DNA from: Cupriavidus agavae
Lineage (GTDB): Bacteria; Pseudomonadota; Gammaproteobacteria; Burkholderiales; Burkholderiaceae
DNA length: 64,000 nt
NCBI RefSeq assembly: GCF_004217045.1
Contig: NZ_SGXM01000001.1
Location: 2,232,001 to 2,296,000, forward strand
Direction of reading: 5' to 3'
Shown: piece after piece, positions 55,257-64,000 of the stretch
Layout: every line of letters begins with the position of its first letter
Position numbering within the stretch: position 1 is the first letter of the stretch
The notes under the pieces: generated by a model
Seen by the model: only the letters and a program-made list of their open reading frames with translations
The model's database searches: none
Told to the model about the DNA's origin: nothing
Position numbers and translations under genes: made by a program

Positions 55257-56501
55257 TTAAAGCTGGATATGCAGGGCCTTGGCCGACGCGTCGAACGCCT
55301 CGGCGGCTTCGTCGGCGTGCTCGCCCACGCAGTTCACGTGGCCCATCTTGCGCGACGGCCGGGCGTCGTTCTTGCCGTACAGGTGCAGCTTGGCGCCCGC
55401 CGTTCCCATCACCTCGTCCCAGGCCGGCGTGCGCTCCAGGCCGAACTCGAACCAGCAGTCGCCCAGCAGGTTCAGCATCTTGCCGGCCGAGTGCTGGCGC
55501 GTGCTGCCCAGCGGCAGGCGGGCCATGGCGCGCACCTGCTGCTCGAACTGGCTCGTTTCGCACGCGTCCATCGTAATATGGCCAGAATTGTGCGGGCGCG
55601 GCGCCATTTCATTGGCGACCAGCGTGCCATCGGTCAGCACGAAGAACTCGATGCAAAGCACGCCGACATAGCCCATTTCCGAGGCCACCGTCGCGGCAGC
55701 CGCACGGGCGCGGGTAGCGATATCGTCGGACACGCTGCCCGAGGGCATCGTGGTCGAAAACAGGATGCCGTCGCGGTGCACGTTCTCGGCCAGCGGCCAG
55801 GTAGCCGTGGTGCCATCGGCGGCACGCGCGGCCAGCACCGAGACCTCGTAGGCCAGCGGCAGCATCTGTTCGAGCACGCACGGCACGTGCTGCATGGCTT
55901 TCCACGCGGCGCGCACGTCCTCGCGCGTCTTCACGCGGGCCTGGCCCTTGCCGTCGTAGCCCATGCGCGCGGTCTTCAGGATGCCCGGCAGCACGGCGTC
56001 GGGCACGTTGTCCACGTCTGCGTCGTGCTGGATTACCCAGTGCGGCGCCGGCGGCACGCCGGTGCGCTCGGCGCACGAGGCAAAGAACTTCTTCTCGCCA
56101 ATGCGGTTCTGCGCAATCGACACGCAGTAGCCGCGCGGCGCCACGAACACGCCGGCCTGTTCCAGCCGATCCAGCGAGATCGACGGCACGTTCTCGAATT
56201 CGGTGCTCACCGCCGCGCACAGCTTTGCCATCTCGGCCAGCGCGGCCTCGTCGGTGTAGGTGGCGCAGATATGGCGGTCCGCCACGTTGCCGGCCGGGCT
56301 GTCCTGGTCCGGATCGAGCACGCAGACCCGGTAGCCCATCGACTGCGCCGCGTGCGTGAACATGCGCCCCAGCTGGCCGCCGCCGAGCATGCCGAGCCAG
56401 GCGCCGGGCAGGATCGGCGAGTTCGGGGTATCGACGCCGAACTCGGCGCGCGACTCCTCGGTGTGCGCTTCGGACAGGTAGGGATGGATATCGGTCGGCA
56501 T
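55257..56501 (-). CDS. purK: 5-(carboxyamino)imidazole ribonucleotide synthase
   Basis: A 414-residue ATP-grasp enzyme that carboxylates AIR to N5-CAIR in purine synthesis. [12 protein letters not shown] near the N-terminus is the family start. The ATP-grasp core ([34 protein letters not shown]) is complete. The N-terminal 30 residues are an extension relative to E. coli PurK. It acts with PurE, whose gene lies 57 bases upstream on the same strand. Confidence 0.95.
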   Translation of the reverse strand: MPTDIHPYLSEAHTEESRAEFGVDTPNSPILPGAWLGMLGGGQLGRMFTHAAQSMGYRVCVLDPDQDSPAGNVADRHICATYTDEAALAEMAKLCAAVSTEFENVPSISLDRLEQAGVFVAPRGYCVSIAQNRIGEKKFFASCAERTGVPPAPHWVIQHDADVDNVPDAVLPGILKTARMGYDGKGQARVKTREDVRAAWKAMQHVPCVLEQMLPLAYEVSVLAARAADGTTATWPLAENVHRDGILFSTTMPSGSVSDDIATRARAAAATVASEMGYVGVLCIEFFVLTDGTLVANEMAPRPHNSGHITMDACETSQFEQQVRAMARLPLGSTRQHSAGKMLNLLGDCWFEFGLERTPAWDEVMGTAGAKLHLYGKNDARPSRKMGHVNCVGEHADEAAEAFDASAKALHIQL

Positions 56502-56558
56502 GGCTCAGGCTTTTCTACGGGTGTGTCCCGGGCGGCCGGCTGCGGGCCGCCCCTGTGT

Positions 56559-57056
56559 TCAAACGGGCAGCGTCATGGCCCGCGCGGCGGCGGTCTGCTT
56601 CGCGCGGAACGCTTCCAGCGCCTCGGCCAGCGCCGCGTCGGTGGTGGCCAGCGTGGCGATCGCGTGCAGCGCGGCGTTGGCGGCGCCGGCCTCGCCAATG
56701 GCGAACGTCGCCACCGGCACGCCCTTGGGCATCTGCACGATCGACAGCAGCGAATCCTCGCCGCGCAGGTACTTCGACGGCACCGGCACGCCGAACACCG
56801 GCACGATCGTCTTGGCGGCGATCATGCCCGGCAGGTGGGCGGCACCGCCGGCCCCGGCGATGATCGCCCGGATGCCACGGCCGCGCGCCGACTCGGCGTA
56901 GGCGAACATATCGTCGGCCATGCGGTGCGCGGAGACCACTTGTGCCTCGAACGCCACACCGAAATCCTTGAGCATGGCCACGGCGTGCTGCATCACGTCC
57001 CAGTCGGAACTGCTGCCCATCACCACGCCCACCACGGGCTTTGCTGCTTCAGTCAT
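56559..57056 (-). CDS. purE: 5-(carboxyamino)imidazole ribonucleotide mutase
   Basis: A 165-residue class I PurE that converts N5-CAIR to [13 protein letters not shown] and SAHRM are the substrate-binding motifs. Length and sequence are standard for the family, which forms octamers. Its gene is 22 bases after purC and 57 before purK, so the three purine genes are cotranscribed. Confidence 0.96.
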   Translation of the reverse strand: MTEAAKPVVGVVMGSSSDWDVMQHAVAMLKDFGVAFEAQVVSAHRMADDMFAYAESARGRGIRAIIAGAGGAAHLPGMIAAKTIVPVFGVPVPSKYLRGEDSLLSIVQMPKGVPVATFAIGEAGAANAALHAIATLATTDAALAEALEAFRAKQTAAARAMTLPV

Positions 57057-57078
57057 GTCTTGTGTCCGGTCCCGTGGC

Positions 57079-57987
57079 TCAGAGCAGTTCCTCGCCGGTC
57101 AGGCGGGTCAGTGCTTCCTTGTACTTGTCGGCGGTCTTCTGCACCACGTCGGCCGGCAGTTGCGGCGCCGGCGCGGTCTTCGGCCACGGCTTGCCGTCGA
57201 TGCGCACGGCTTCGAGCCAGTCGCGCACGAACTGCTTGTCGAACGACGGCGGGTTGGTGCCCACCTGGTACGAATCGGCCGGCCAGAAGCGCGACGAATC
57301 GGCGGTCAGCACCTCGTCCATCAGCGTCAGCGTGCCGTCCTCATCCAGGCCGAACTCGAACTTGGTGTCGGCGATGATGATCCCGCGCGTGGCGGCATAC
57401 TCGGACGCTTCCTTGTAAAGCTGGATCGAGATGTCGCGCATCTTCGCGGCCAGCTCGCGGCCAATGCGCTGCTCGGTTTCCTCGAACGAGATGTTCTCGT
57501 CGTGCTCGCCCAGGTCAGCCTTGGCGGCCGGCGTGAAGATCGGCTCGGGCAGCTTCTGCGAGTTCTGCAGGCCGGCCGGCAGTTCGATGCCGCACACCTT
57601 GCCCGTGGCCTGGTAGTCCTTCCAGCCGCTGCCGGCCAGGTAGCCGCGCACCACGGCTTCCACCAGGATCGGCTTCAGGCGCTTGACCACCACGGCGCGG
57701 CCCTTGACCTGGGCCACCTCGTCGGCCGCCACCACGCTCTCGGCGCTCACGCCGGTCTCGTGGTTCGGCACGATGTGGGCCAGCTTGCGGAACCAGAAGT
57801 TGGCCATCTGGTTGAGCACGCGGCCCTTGGCCGGGATCGGCTCGCCCATGATCACGTCGAACGCCGACAGCCGGTCGGTGGTCACGATCAGCAGCTTGTC
57901 TTCGCCCACGGCGTAGTTGTCGCGGACCTTGCCCTTGCCGAGCAGCGGCAGGGACTGGATGGAGGATTCGTAGAGGGCGTCAGACAT
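57079..57987 (-). CDS. purC: phosphoribosylaminoimidazole-succinocarboxamide synthase
   Basis: A 302-residue SAICAR synthase, longer than the 237-residue E. coli form and like the version found in Burkholderiales and yeast. It joins CAIR with aspartate using [31 protein letters not shown] and the later [12 protein letters not shown] are characteristic. The ATG at 57987 gives the standard start (MSDALYESS). It is the first purine gene after fba; between them lie two strong hairpins. Confidence 0.95.
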   Translation of the reverse strand: MSDALYESSIQSLPLLGKGKVRDNYAVGEDKLLIVTTDRLSAFDVIMGEPIPAKGRVLNQMANFWFRKLAHIVPNHETGVSAESVVAADEVAQVKGRAVVVKRLKPILVEAVVRGYLAGSGWKDYQATGKVCGIELPAGLQNSQKLPEPIFTPAAKADLGEHDENISFEETEQRIGRELAAKMRDISIQLYKEASEYAATRGIIIADTKFEFGLDEDGTLTLMDEVLTADSSRFWPADSYQVGTNPPSFDKQFVRDWLEAVRIDGKPWPKTAPAPQLPADVVQKTADKYKEALTRLTGEELL

Positions 57988-58018
57988 GATGTGAAAGCGG
58001 CTGCGGCTGAAAACAGGC

Positions 58019-58095
58019 GGGGCTTCCGGCGCAGACATTGCGCGAAGCCCCATGAAGTACGAACGCCCCGCGCGCAGGCACTGCGCGGCGGGGCG
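58019..58095 (-). other. Two tandem hairpins between fba and purC
   Basis: Hairpin 1 (58064-58095): 14 bases pair (CGCCCCGCGCGCAG with CTGCGC and GCGGGGCG) around a three-base loop, with one bulged base. Hairpin 2 (58019-58051): GGGGCTTC and GCGCA pair with TGCGC and GAAGCCCC, with a two-base bulge. In the direction of transcription both come after the fba stop, and neither has a full T run. They could be an attenuator or an RNA-processing site that separates fba from purCEK expression. Confidence 0.55.
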
Positions 58096-58107
58096 GCAGG
58101 ACGAAAA

Positions 58108-59172
58108 TTACTGCACCACCTGGGCGAGCTTGCCGGCCTTGTACTGGCCGGCGATGTCCACCAGCGAGACCGACTTGATCTTGCTGGCCTGGCCTTCGCA
58201 GCCAAACGCGATGTAGCGGGCCTTGCAGACCTGCTTGGCGGCCTCGCGGGCCGGCTTCAGGTATTCGCGCGGGTCGAACTTGCTCGGGTTCTCGGCAAAG
58301 AAGCGGCGGATCGCGCCGGTCATCGCCAGGCGGATGTCGGTGTCGATATTGATCTTGCGCACGCCGAACTTGATGGCTTCCTGGATCTCTTCGACCGGCA
58401 CGCCATACGTTTCCTTCATGTCGCCACCGAACTTGCGGATCTCTTCCAGCAGTTCCTGCGGCACCGACGACGAGCCGTGCATCACCAGGTGGGTGTTCGG
58501 AATGCGCGCGTGGATTTCCTTGATGCGGCTGATCGCCAGGATGTCGCCCGTGGGCTTGCGCGTGAACTTGTAGGCGCCGTGCGAGGTGCCGATGGCGATG
58601 GCCAGCGCATCCAGCTGGGTGGCCTTGACGAAGTCGGCGGCCTGCTCCGGATCGGTCAGCAGCATCGAGTGGTCCAGCACGCCTTCGGCGCCGATACCGT
58701 CTTCCTCGCCGGCTTCACCGGTTTCCAGCGAGCCCAGGCAGCCCAGTTCGCCTTCCACGGTCACGCCCACGGCGTGGGCCAGCTGCACCACCTTGCGGGT
58801 CACGTCGACGTTGTAGTCGTACTCGGCCGGCGTCTTGCCGTCCTCGCGCAGCGAGCCGTCCATCATGACCGACGAGAAGCCCAGGTCGATCGCGCCCTGG
58901 CAGATCGCCGGCGACTGGCCGTGATCCTGATGCATCACGACGGGGATGTGCGGGTAGGCTTCCACCGCGGCTTCGATCAGGTGACGCAGGAAGTGCTCGC
59001 CAGCATACTTGCGGGCACCGGCCGACGCCTGCATGATCACCGGGGCGTTGACCTCGTCGGCGGCCTGCATGATGGCCTGCACCTGTTCGAGGTTGTTCAC
59101 GTTGAAGGCCGGCAGGCCGTAGCTGTTCTCGGCGGCATGGTCCAACAGCTGGCGCATGGATACGAGTGGCAT
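58108..59172 (-). CDS. fba: fructose-bisphosphate aldolase class II
   Basis: A 354-residue class II (zinc) aldolase of the type used in glycolysis and, in related bacteria, the Calvin cycle. It splits fructose 1,6-bisphosphate to two triose phosphates. The start [19 protein letters not shown], the zinc-binding [11 protein letters not shown] and the substrate loop near [11 protein letters not shown] are family marks. AGGAG precedes the ATG at 59172. It lies between pyk and purC on the minus strand. No Calvin-cycle genes are in the window. Confidence 0.95.
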   Translation of the reverse strand: MPLVSMRQLLDHAAENSYGLPAFNVNNLEQVQAIMQAADEVNAPVIMQASAGARKYAGEHFLRHLIEAAVEAYPHIPVVMHQDHGQSPAICQGAIDLGFSSVMMDGSLREDGKTPAEYDYNVDVTRKVVQLAHAVGVTVEGELGCLGSLETGEAGEEDGIGAEGVLDHSMLLTDPEQAADFVKATQLDALAIAIGTSHGAYKFTRKPTGDILAISRIKEIHARIPNTHLVMHGSSSVPQELLEEIRKFGGDMKETYGVPVEEIQEAIKFGVRKINIDTDIRLAMTGAIRRFFAENPSKFDPREYLKPAREAAKQVCKARYIAFGCEGQASKIKSVSLVDIAGQYKAGKLAQVVQ

Positions 59173-59285
59173 GTCTGACTCCTGAATGTAAAAGCTTGGG
59201 GTTCCGAATTCTGTTCGATGCGGCGCCGGGCAGGTTCGCGCACCGGTGGCGCCGCGTCTGTCCGCCGCGCCACATGGACGTTCTG

Positions 59286-60725
59286 TTATTTCTTGCCGAC
59301 TCTCACGATCTTCAGCGTGTTCGTGCCGCCGGCCTGGCCCATCGGCTCGCCGATCGTCAGCACGATGAAATCGCCGTGCTGCACCACGCCCTGCGCCAGC
59401 AGCAGTTCCTCGGCCTGCTCCAGCGCCTCGTCGCGGTCGGTGCTCGACTGCAGCGGCAGCGGCACCACGTTGCGGTACAGCTGCATCTTGCGCTGCGAGG
59501 CCAGGTTCGGCGTCATCGCGTAGATGGGCACGTGGATGCGGTGACGGCTCATCCACAGCGCGGTGGCGCCGGAATCGGTCAGCGCGGCAATCGCCTTCAC
59601 GCCTAGATGATAGGCGGTGAACAGCGCACCCATGGCGATCGACTGGTCGATGCGCGAGAACGTCTGGTTCAGGAAGTCCGTGTCGAGCTGCACCACCTCG
59701 GACTTCTCGGCTTCCAGGCAGACCGCGGCCATGGTTTCGACCGTTTCCACGGGATAGCGCCCGGCGGCGGTCTCGGCCGAGGTCATCACGGCATCGGTGC
59801 CGTCGAGCACGGCATTGGCCACGTCCGACACCTCGGCGCGCGTGGGCACCGGGTTGACGATCATGCTCTCCATCATCTGCGTGGCGGTGATGGTCAGCTT
59901 GTTGGCTTCGCGGGCGAGCCGGATCATGCGCTTCTGCAGCGCCGGCACGGCGGCGTTGCCCACTTCCACGGCCAGGTCGCCGCGCGCCACCATGATGCCG
60001 TCCGAGGCGGCCAGGATTTCTTCGAGCACGCCCGGCCGGATCGCCTCGGCACGCTCGATCTTGGCGATCATGCGCGCCTTGTGGTTGTGCGGCTGGCCGG
60101 CCACGTTGGCCAGCTGGCGCGCCATTTCCATGTCGGTGGCGTTCTTCGGGAAGCTCACGGCCACGTAGTCCGCGCCCAGTGCCATGGCGGTCTTGATGTC
60201 CTCCATGTCCTTGGCGGTCAGCGCCGGCGCCGACAGCCCGCCGCCCTGGCGGTTGATGCCCTTGTTGTTCGAGAGATCGCCGCCCACGCGCACCGTGGTG
60301 AAGATCTCGGTGCCGATCACGCGGTCCACCACGAGCACGATCAGCCCGTCATTGAGCAGCAGCAGGTCGCCGGGGCCCACGTCGCGCGGCAGGTCCTTGT
60401 AGTCCAGCCCGGCGCGTTCCTGGTTGCCAAGCTGGCAGTTCGAATCGAGCACGAACGGATCGCCGGCCTTGAGCGTGACCTTGCCGTTCTCGAACTTGCC
60501 CACGCGGATCTTGGGGCCCTGCAGGTCGGCCATGATGGCCACCTCGCGGCCGCACGCGGCGGCCGCCTCGCGCACCATGGTGGCGCGGTCGATATGGTCC
60601 TGGGCGGTGCCGTGCGAGAAATTCAGGCGCACCACGTCGACACCGGCCCCGATCATGCGGGTCAGCACTTCCAGCGTGCTGGAGGCGGGGCCAATCGTGG
60701 CGACGATCTTGGTGGAACGGGTCAT
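59286..60725 (-). CDS. pyk: pyruvate kinase
   Basis: A 479-residue pyruvate kinase, which makes pyruvate and ATP from phosphoenolpyruvate and [15 protein letters not shown] at the start, VRLNFSHG and [11 protein letters not shown] are standard motifs. The C-terminal regulatory domain ([16 protein letters not shown]) is complete. AAGGAAG precedes the ATG at 60725. It lies between pgk and fba in a minus-strand glycolytic group. Confidence 0.96.
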   Translation of the reverse strand: MTRSTKIVATIGPASSTLEVLTRMIGAGVDVVRLNFSHGTAQDHIDRATMVREAAAACGREVAIMADLQGPKIRVGKFENGKVTLKAGDPFVLDSNCQLGNQERAGLDYKDLPRDVGPGDLLLLNDGLIVLVVDRVIGTEIFTTVRVGGDLSNNKGINRQGGGLSAPALTAKDMEDIKTAMALGADYVAVSFPKNATDMEMARQLANVAGQPHNHKARMIAKIERAEAIRPGVLEEILAASDGIMVARGDLAVEVGNAAVPALQKRMIRLAREANKLTITATQMMESMIVNPVPTRAEVSDVANAVLDGTDAVMTSAETAAGRYPVETVETMAAVCLEAEKSEVVQLDTDFLNQTFSRIDQSIAMGALFTAYHLGVKAIAALTDSGATALWMSRHRIHVPIYAMTPNLASQRKMQLYRNVVPLPLQSSTDRDEALEQAEELLLAQGVVQHGDFIVLTIGEPMGQAGGTNTLKIVRVGKK

Positions 60726-60803
60726 CCGGGCGGCTTCCTTCAATGGGGGCGTTGCATGGTCCTGCACGTCAGGCCGGCACGTGCCGGCCGCCTGTGCGCC
60801 GCG

Positions 60804-62000
60804 TCAGCCGGCGGCGCGCTGTTCCAGCACTTCGAAGGCCGGCAGCTTGCGGCCTTCGAGGAATTCCAGGAAGGCGCCGCCGCCCGTGGAGATATAGCCC
60901 ACGCGGTCGGCAATGCCGTATTTGGCGATGGCGGCCAGCGTGTCGCCGCCGCCGGCAATCGAGAACGCCTTCGACGACGCAATGGCTTCGGCCAGCACCT
61001 TGGTGCCGTTGCCGAACTGGTCGAACTCGAACACGCCGACCGGGCCGTTCCAGACGATGGTGCCGGCCGTCTTCAGTTGGTCGGCCAGCATCGCGGCGGT
61101 CTTCGGGCCGATGTCCAGGATCATGTCGTCGTCGGCCACATCGGCCACGTCCTTGACGGTGGCGGCGGCCGTGGCGCTGAATTCCTTGGCGCAGACCACG
61201 TCGACGGGAATCGGCACCGAGGCGCCGCGTGCGGCCATGATGTCGATGATGGCGCGGGCGTCGCCTACCAGGTCGGCCTCGGCCAGCGACTTGCCGATCT
61301 TCAGGCCGGCGGCCAGCATGAACGTGTTGGCGATGCCGCCGCCGACCACGAGGTTGTCCACCTTGTCGGCCAGCGCCTTCAGGATGGTCAGCTTGGTCGA
61401 CACCTTCGAACCGGCCACGATGGCGGCCAGCGGACGGGCCGGCTGGCCCAGCGCACGGCCCAGCGCGTCGATTTCGGCAGCCAGCAGCGGGCCGGCGCAG
61501 GCGATCGGGGCGTACCTGGCAATGCCATGCGTGGTGGCCTCGGCACGGTGGGCTGTACCAAATGCATCATTTACGTACACATCGCAGAGCTTGGCCATTT
61601 TCCGGGCCAGTTCGTCGCTGTTCTTCTTCTCGCCCTGGTTGACGCGGCAGTTTTCGAGCAGCACGACCTCGCCCGGTGCAACGTCCACGCCATCCACCCA
61701 GTTCTGCACCAGGCGTACCGGCTTGCCGAGCAGTTCGGACAGGCGCGTGGCGATCGGGGCCAGCGAATCAGCGGGCTTGAATTCGCCCTCGGTCGGACGG
61801 CCCAGGTGCGACGTGACCATCACCGCCGCGCCCGCCTCCAGACTGGCCTGGATGGCCGGCACGGAGGCCCGGATACGGGTGTCTTCCGTGATGTTGCCGG
61901 CGTCGTCCTGCGGCACGTTCAGGTCGGCGCGGATGAACACCCGCTTGCCGGAAAGTTTGCCTTGGGAAATGAGATCGGAAAGACGCAGGACAGAGGTCAT
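60804..62000 (-). CDS. pgk: phosphoglycerate kinase
   Basis: A 398-residue monomeric kinase transferring phosphate from 1,3-bisphosphoglycerate to [19 protein letters not shown] near the start is the signature. The lysine/glycine-rich nucleotide site ([19 protein letters not shown]) and [15 protein letters not shown] are present. The ATG at 62000 gives the normal start. It is the first gene of the minus-strand unit pgk-pyk-fba-purC-purE-purK-tsaC, so its promoter lies in the upstream gap. Confidence 0.96.
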   Translation of the reverse strand: MTSVLRLSDLISQGKLSGKRVFIRADLNVPQDDAGNITEDTRIRASVPAIQASLEAGAAVMVTSHLGRPTEGEFKPADSLAPIATRLSELLGKPVRLVQNWVDGVDVAPGEVVLLENCRVNQGEKKNSDELARKMAKLCDVYVNDAFGTAHRAEATTHGIARYAPIACAGPLLAAEIDALGRALGQPARPLAAIVAGSKVSTKLTILKALADKVDNLVVGGGIANTFMLAAGLKIGKSLAEADLVGDARAIIDIMAARGASVPIPVDVVCAKEFSATAAATVKDVADVADDDMILDIGPKTAAMLADQLKTAGTIVWNGPVGVFEFDQFGNGTKVLAEAIASSKAFSIAGGGDTLAAIAKYGIADRVGYISTGGGAFLEFLEGRKLPAFEVLEQRAAG

Positions 62001-62620
62001 GGCTATGAGCGCGGAGGACGGACGGCATGATGCCGCACATGAAAGTCGGGGAAACCGGCATTTTACCTGATCGCCGATACGGATTTGAGGGTTTGCCGAC
62101 AGGTGTCGAAAGGACAACTTCCGACACGCGAGTACCCCCACCAAATTGGGGGATACAACGGGTTGCAGACGCGCGTGTTTGGTTTATTGTATGGCCCAAT
62201 GTATTAAACATATGCATCGTCAGACACCCAAGCCATTTTTGGCGGTTTTAGTACATTATGGTGACGAGCCGACCCAGATCGGCCGTTGACGAAAAGACCA
62301 TTCCCGCAGGCTGAGCAAATCGGCGGGAAGGATGTCGTTGGAGTGCACAGGGGTAGTCACATGGAATCTGCAACCGTCCACGGTTCGAGCCGTGGTGTAT
62401 CCGCACGTCTTCTGTTCTGTCTCGCGCGTCATGGCGGCGCGCATCCCACCCAGGTTCTTCATCCTGCCCATGCGCGCGCCACGGGGCGGCGCGCCGTCGC
62501 ACCGTGATCCCCCATCCGGCACCGGCCCTCGAACCGGCACGCCCGGGCAGCCTGACATGCGGAACCGTCTTCCCGCGCCTGCCCCGACAAGAACAGCCTC
62601 ACGAGACAGGAAGAAGCAGG
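62001..62620. other. Intergenic region upstream of pgk and the LuxR-type gene
   Basis: A 620-base gap between divergent genes. An AT-rich stretch at about 62176-62265 contains a -10-like TACAAT on the minus strand (62186-62191), a likely part of the pgk promoter. Two hairpins are visible: CCCCCA with TGGGGG at about 62131-62148 in the pgk leader, and TTCCCGC (62301-62307) with GCGGGAA (62323-62329). A 100-residue frame at 62332-62634 overlaps the next gene and is not convincing. Nothing else was identified. Confidence 0.5.
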
Positions 62621-63802
62621 ATGACCGAAGGTGACATGCACGAGACCATCCGTGGCCTCTATCAAGGTGTTTTCGACCCGATGGCGTGGCAACGCAGCCT
62701 CTACGCCCTCTGCCGGTACAGCGAAAGCAGCCAGGCCTCGCTGGTTGTGGTCGACGCCGGCCGCCACACCGTACTGGCACGCCATGCCGTGGATATCGTG
62801 CCCGGCGATCCCGCCCGCCCCACGCGCTCGCCCGCCCTGCCCGGCGGCCTGCCGTCCTCGGGCTCGCTGCCCGTGGGCAGCTGGCACATCGACCGCCGCG
62901 AGGTGCCGCTGGCGGCGCCGGCCCGGTTTCCGCTCGACGGCAACGCCTTCGACGAGCCCCTGCACACGTCGACGATGACCTGCCTGGTGGATCGCCAGCG
63001 CAGCCACGAGGTGTACCTGGCCCTGCAGCGCCCGGCCGGCGAGGCGGGGTTCTCCGAGGATGACGCGCGCCGGCTGGACTGGGCCATCCCGCACCTGCGC
63101 GAGGCCATGGCGCTGCGCGAGCGCATGCACGGCGTGGCGGCCCAGAGCCATGTCTCGGCAGACCTGCTCGACCGGCTGCCGTTCGGCGTCATCGTGTTCG
63201 CGGAGTCCGGCAAGGCGCTGCTGACCAACCCGGCCGGCGAGCCATGGGTTCGGCGGCTGCTGCCCGGCACCGCGGCAGCGGATGCGGCCCGGGCGATGGC
63301 GCCGGGCACCCCTGGCGCCCCCGGCCAGGCCAACGGCCATGGCTGGCGGCTGTCGCGCCCGTTCGGCGAGGTGTTCCGCGCGCTGGCCGATCCCGGCACG
63401 CTGCAGGCCACCCAGGCCATCCAGGCCATTGGCGCCGATGGCCGCGCCGCGCAGATCGTGGCGCTGGCGATGAAGCCGGCCCTGTATCTCACGCCCGACT
63501 GGCAGGGCCAGCCGGTGCTGGTCACGATTCACGAGCACCACGGCTCACCGCGCGCCATCCCGGCCGTGCTGCGCGATCTCTATGCGCTGACGCCGGCCGA
63601 GTGCCGCCTGGCGGTGCTGCTGACCACCGGCATCGGCCTGCCCGACGCCTGCCTGCAGCTCGGCATCAAGCGCGAAACCAGCCGCTCGCAGCTCAAGTCG
63701 ATCTTCACCAAGACCAATACCAGCACGCAGGCGCAGCTTGCACACCTGCTCACGCGGCTGGGCAGTGTCCTGACCGAGCCCGCCCCCTGCGACGCCCGCT
63801 AG
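62621..63802 (+). CDS. LuxR-type helix-turn-helix transcriptional regulator
   Basis: A 393-residue regulator with a C-terminal LuxR-type helix-turn-helix (about 325-380: LTPAECRLAVLLTTGIGLPDACLQLGIKRETSRSQLKSIF). The long N-terminal part shows no receiver or recognisable autoinducer domain; a PAS-like segment (about 175-215: LLDRLPFGVIVFAESGKALLTNPAG) is possible. Such stand-alone regulators are frequent in Burkholderiaceae and their signals are usually unknown. The ATG at 62621 has AGGAAG upstream. Its TAG stop overlaps the stop of the convergent AzlD-like gene (CTAG). Confidence 0.83.
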   Translation: MTEGDMHETIRGLYQGVFDPMAWQRSLYALCRYSESSQASLVVVDAGRHTVLARHAVDIVPGDPARPTRSPALPGGLPSSGSLPVGSWHIDRREVPLAAPARFPLDGNAFDEPLHTSTMTCLVDRQRSHEVYLALQRPAGEAGFSEDDARRLDWAIPHLREAMALRERMHGVAAQSHVSADLLDRLPFGVIVFAESGKALLTNPAGEPWVRRLLPGTAAADAARAMAPGTPGAPGQANGHGWRLSRPFGEVFRALADPGTLQATQAIQAIGADGRAAQIVALAMKPALYLTPDWQGQPVLVTIHEHHGSPRAIPAVLRDLYALTPAECRLAVLLTTGIGLPDACLQLGIKRETSRSQLKSIFTKTNTSTQAQLAHLLTRLGSVLTEPAPCDAR

Positions 63803-64000
63803 CCCAGCAGGCGCAGCGCGGTGTACACCGCCATCCCCACCACGATCATGCCCACCATGCGGCGGGTCAGCACGTAGCAGACCGTGGCCGCAATGCCGGC
63901 CATGAGTTTGTCGTTGCCGGGCGAGAGCGCAAGATGGCCCTCGAACGTGAGCAGGTCCGGCAGGATGATCGCCGCCAGCGCAGCCGCCGGGGCATAGCGC
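63799..64000 (-). CDS. AzlD family protein, C-terminal part
   Basis: The last 67 codons of a minus-strand gene that continues past the window. It reads as hydrophobic segments with a short charged loop and ends TALRLLG. This resembles the C-terminal two thirds of AzlD, the small partner of AzlC in branched-chain amino acid export. The full protein is normally about 105 residues, so the missing part should be short, probably with azlC upstream. Its stop shares the bases CTAG with the stop of the LuxR-type gene. Confidence 0.75.
   Translation of the reverse strand, partial: RYAPAAALAAIILPDLLTFEGHLALSPGNDKLMAGIAATVCYVLTRRMVGMIVVGMAVYTALRLLG

Noticed and set aside
62332..62634. A 100-codon frame before the LuxR-type gene
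   Set aside because: It overlaps the regulator start, lacks a ribosome site, and its composition looks like a GC-rich shadow.

Overview
The window reads as a chromosomal segment of a high-GC betaproteobacterium of the Burkholderiaceae, most likely Cupriavidus or a close relative such as Ralstonia. This is inferred from base composition, codon use and several gene orders I recognise from that family: exbB-exbD-lpxK-Trm112-kdsB-adk; pgk-pyk-fba-purC-purE-purK-tsaC; and 3-hydroxybutyrate dehydrogenase next to acetoacetate decarboxylase and a patatin. No database was searched. I saw no tRNA, rRNA, CRISPR array, transposase or phage gene.

Layout. (1) 1-4302, plus strand: the end of a GntP-type permease, two 3-hydroxybutyrate dehydrogenases flanking acetoacetate decarboxylase, and a patatin, a ketone-body/polyhydroxybutyrate type of cluster. 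(2) 4308-13118: a redox-stress island on the minus strand with a FixJ-type response regulator, NADH-dehydrogenase-like flavoprotein, cupin, AhpD-like protein, Ohr/OsmC peroxidase, NmrA-like reductase and a GlxA-type AraC regulator. A stand-alone sensor kinase and a cyclic-nucleotide-domain thioredoxin-reductase-like enzyme complete it. (3) 13352-18160: LysR, RidA, an MFS/LysR pair bracketed by near-identical hairpins, and sodB. (4) 18287-25031: xseA, a 970-base gene-free region with tandem DnaA-box-like repeats, then envelope genes and adk. (5) 25171-38459: mixed metabolism, transport and housekeeping (SDR, regulators, BASS transporter, amiC, tsaE, queG, AEC carrier, tctC, ogt, xerD, ybaK, plsY). 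(6) 38497-50284: an EnvZ/OmpR-type pair divergent from an MdtABC-OprM type RND efflux operon. (7) 50417-54173: NTF2-like protein, LysR and PACE efflux protein, PBP4. (8) 54254-62000: tsaC, purKEC and glycolytic fba, pyk, pgk on the minus strand. (9) 62621-64000: a LuxR-type regulator and the end of an AzlD protein.

The most notable observation is that the four minus-strand transcription units of region 2 have nearly the same promoter. A 25-base bipartite element (two 10-base conserved blocks, five variable bases between) lies exactly 17 bases upstream of a -35-like hexamer, followed by a -10 hexamer after 17 or 18 bases. It precedes the response regulator, the AhpD/cupin/NADH-dehydrogenase operon, the NmrA/OsmC operon and the AraC gene. 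These genes therefore look like one regulon with an unidentified activator, probably the AraC or the FixJ-type protein encoded among them.

The second is the xseA-exbB intergenic region: three diverged repeat units of about 155 bases, each with three TCCACA boxes at identical spacing, plus two exact TTATCCACA boxes nearby. This suggests a DnaA-binding (titration or regulatory) locus. Smaller observations include a 66-residue Thr/Ser/Gly-rich insertion in the MdtC-like pump subunit, a perfect LiuR-like operator, a repeated GC-rich palindrome and a large hairpin before acetoacetate decarboxylase.
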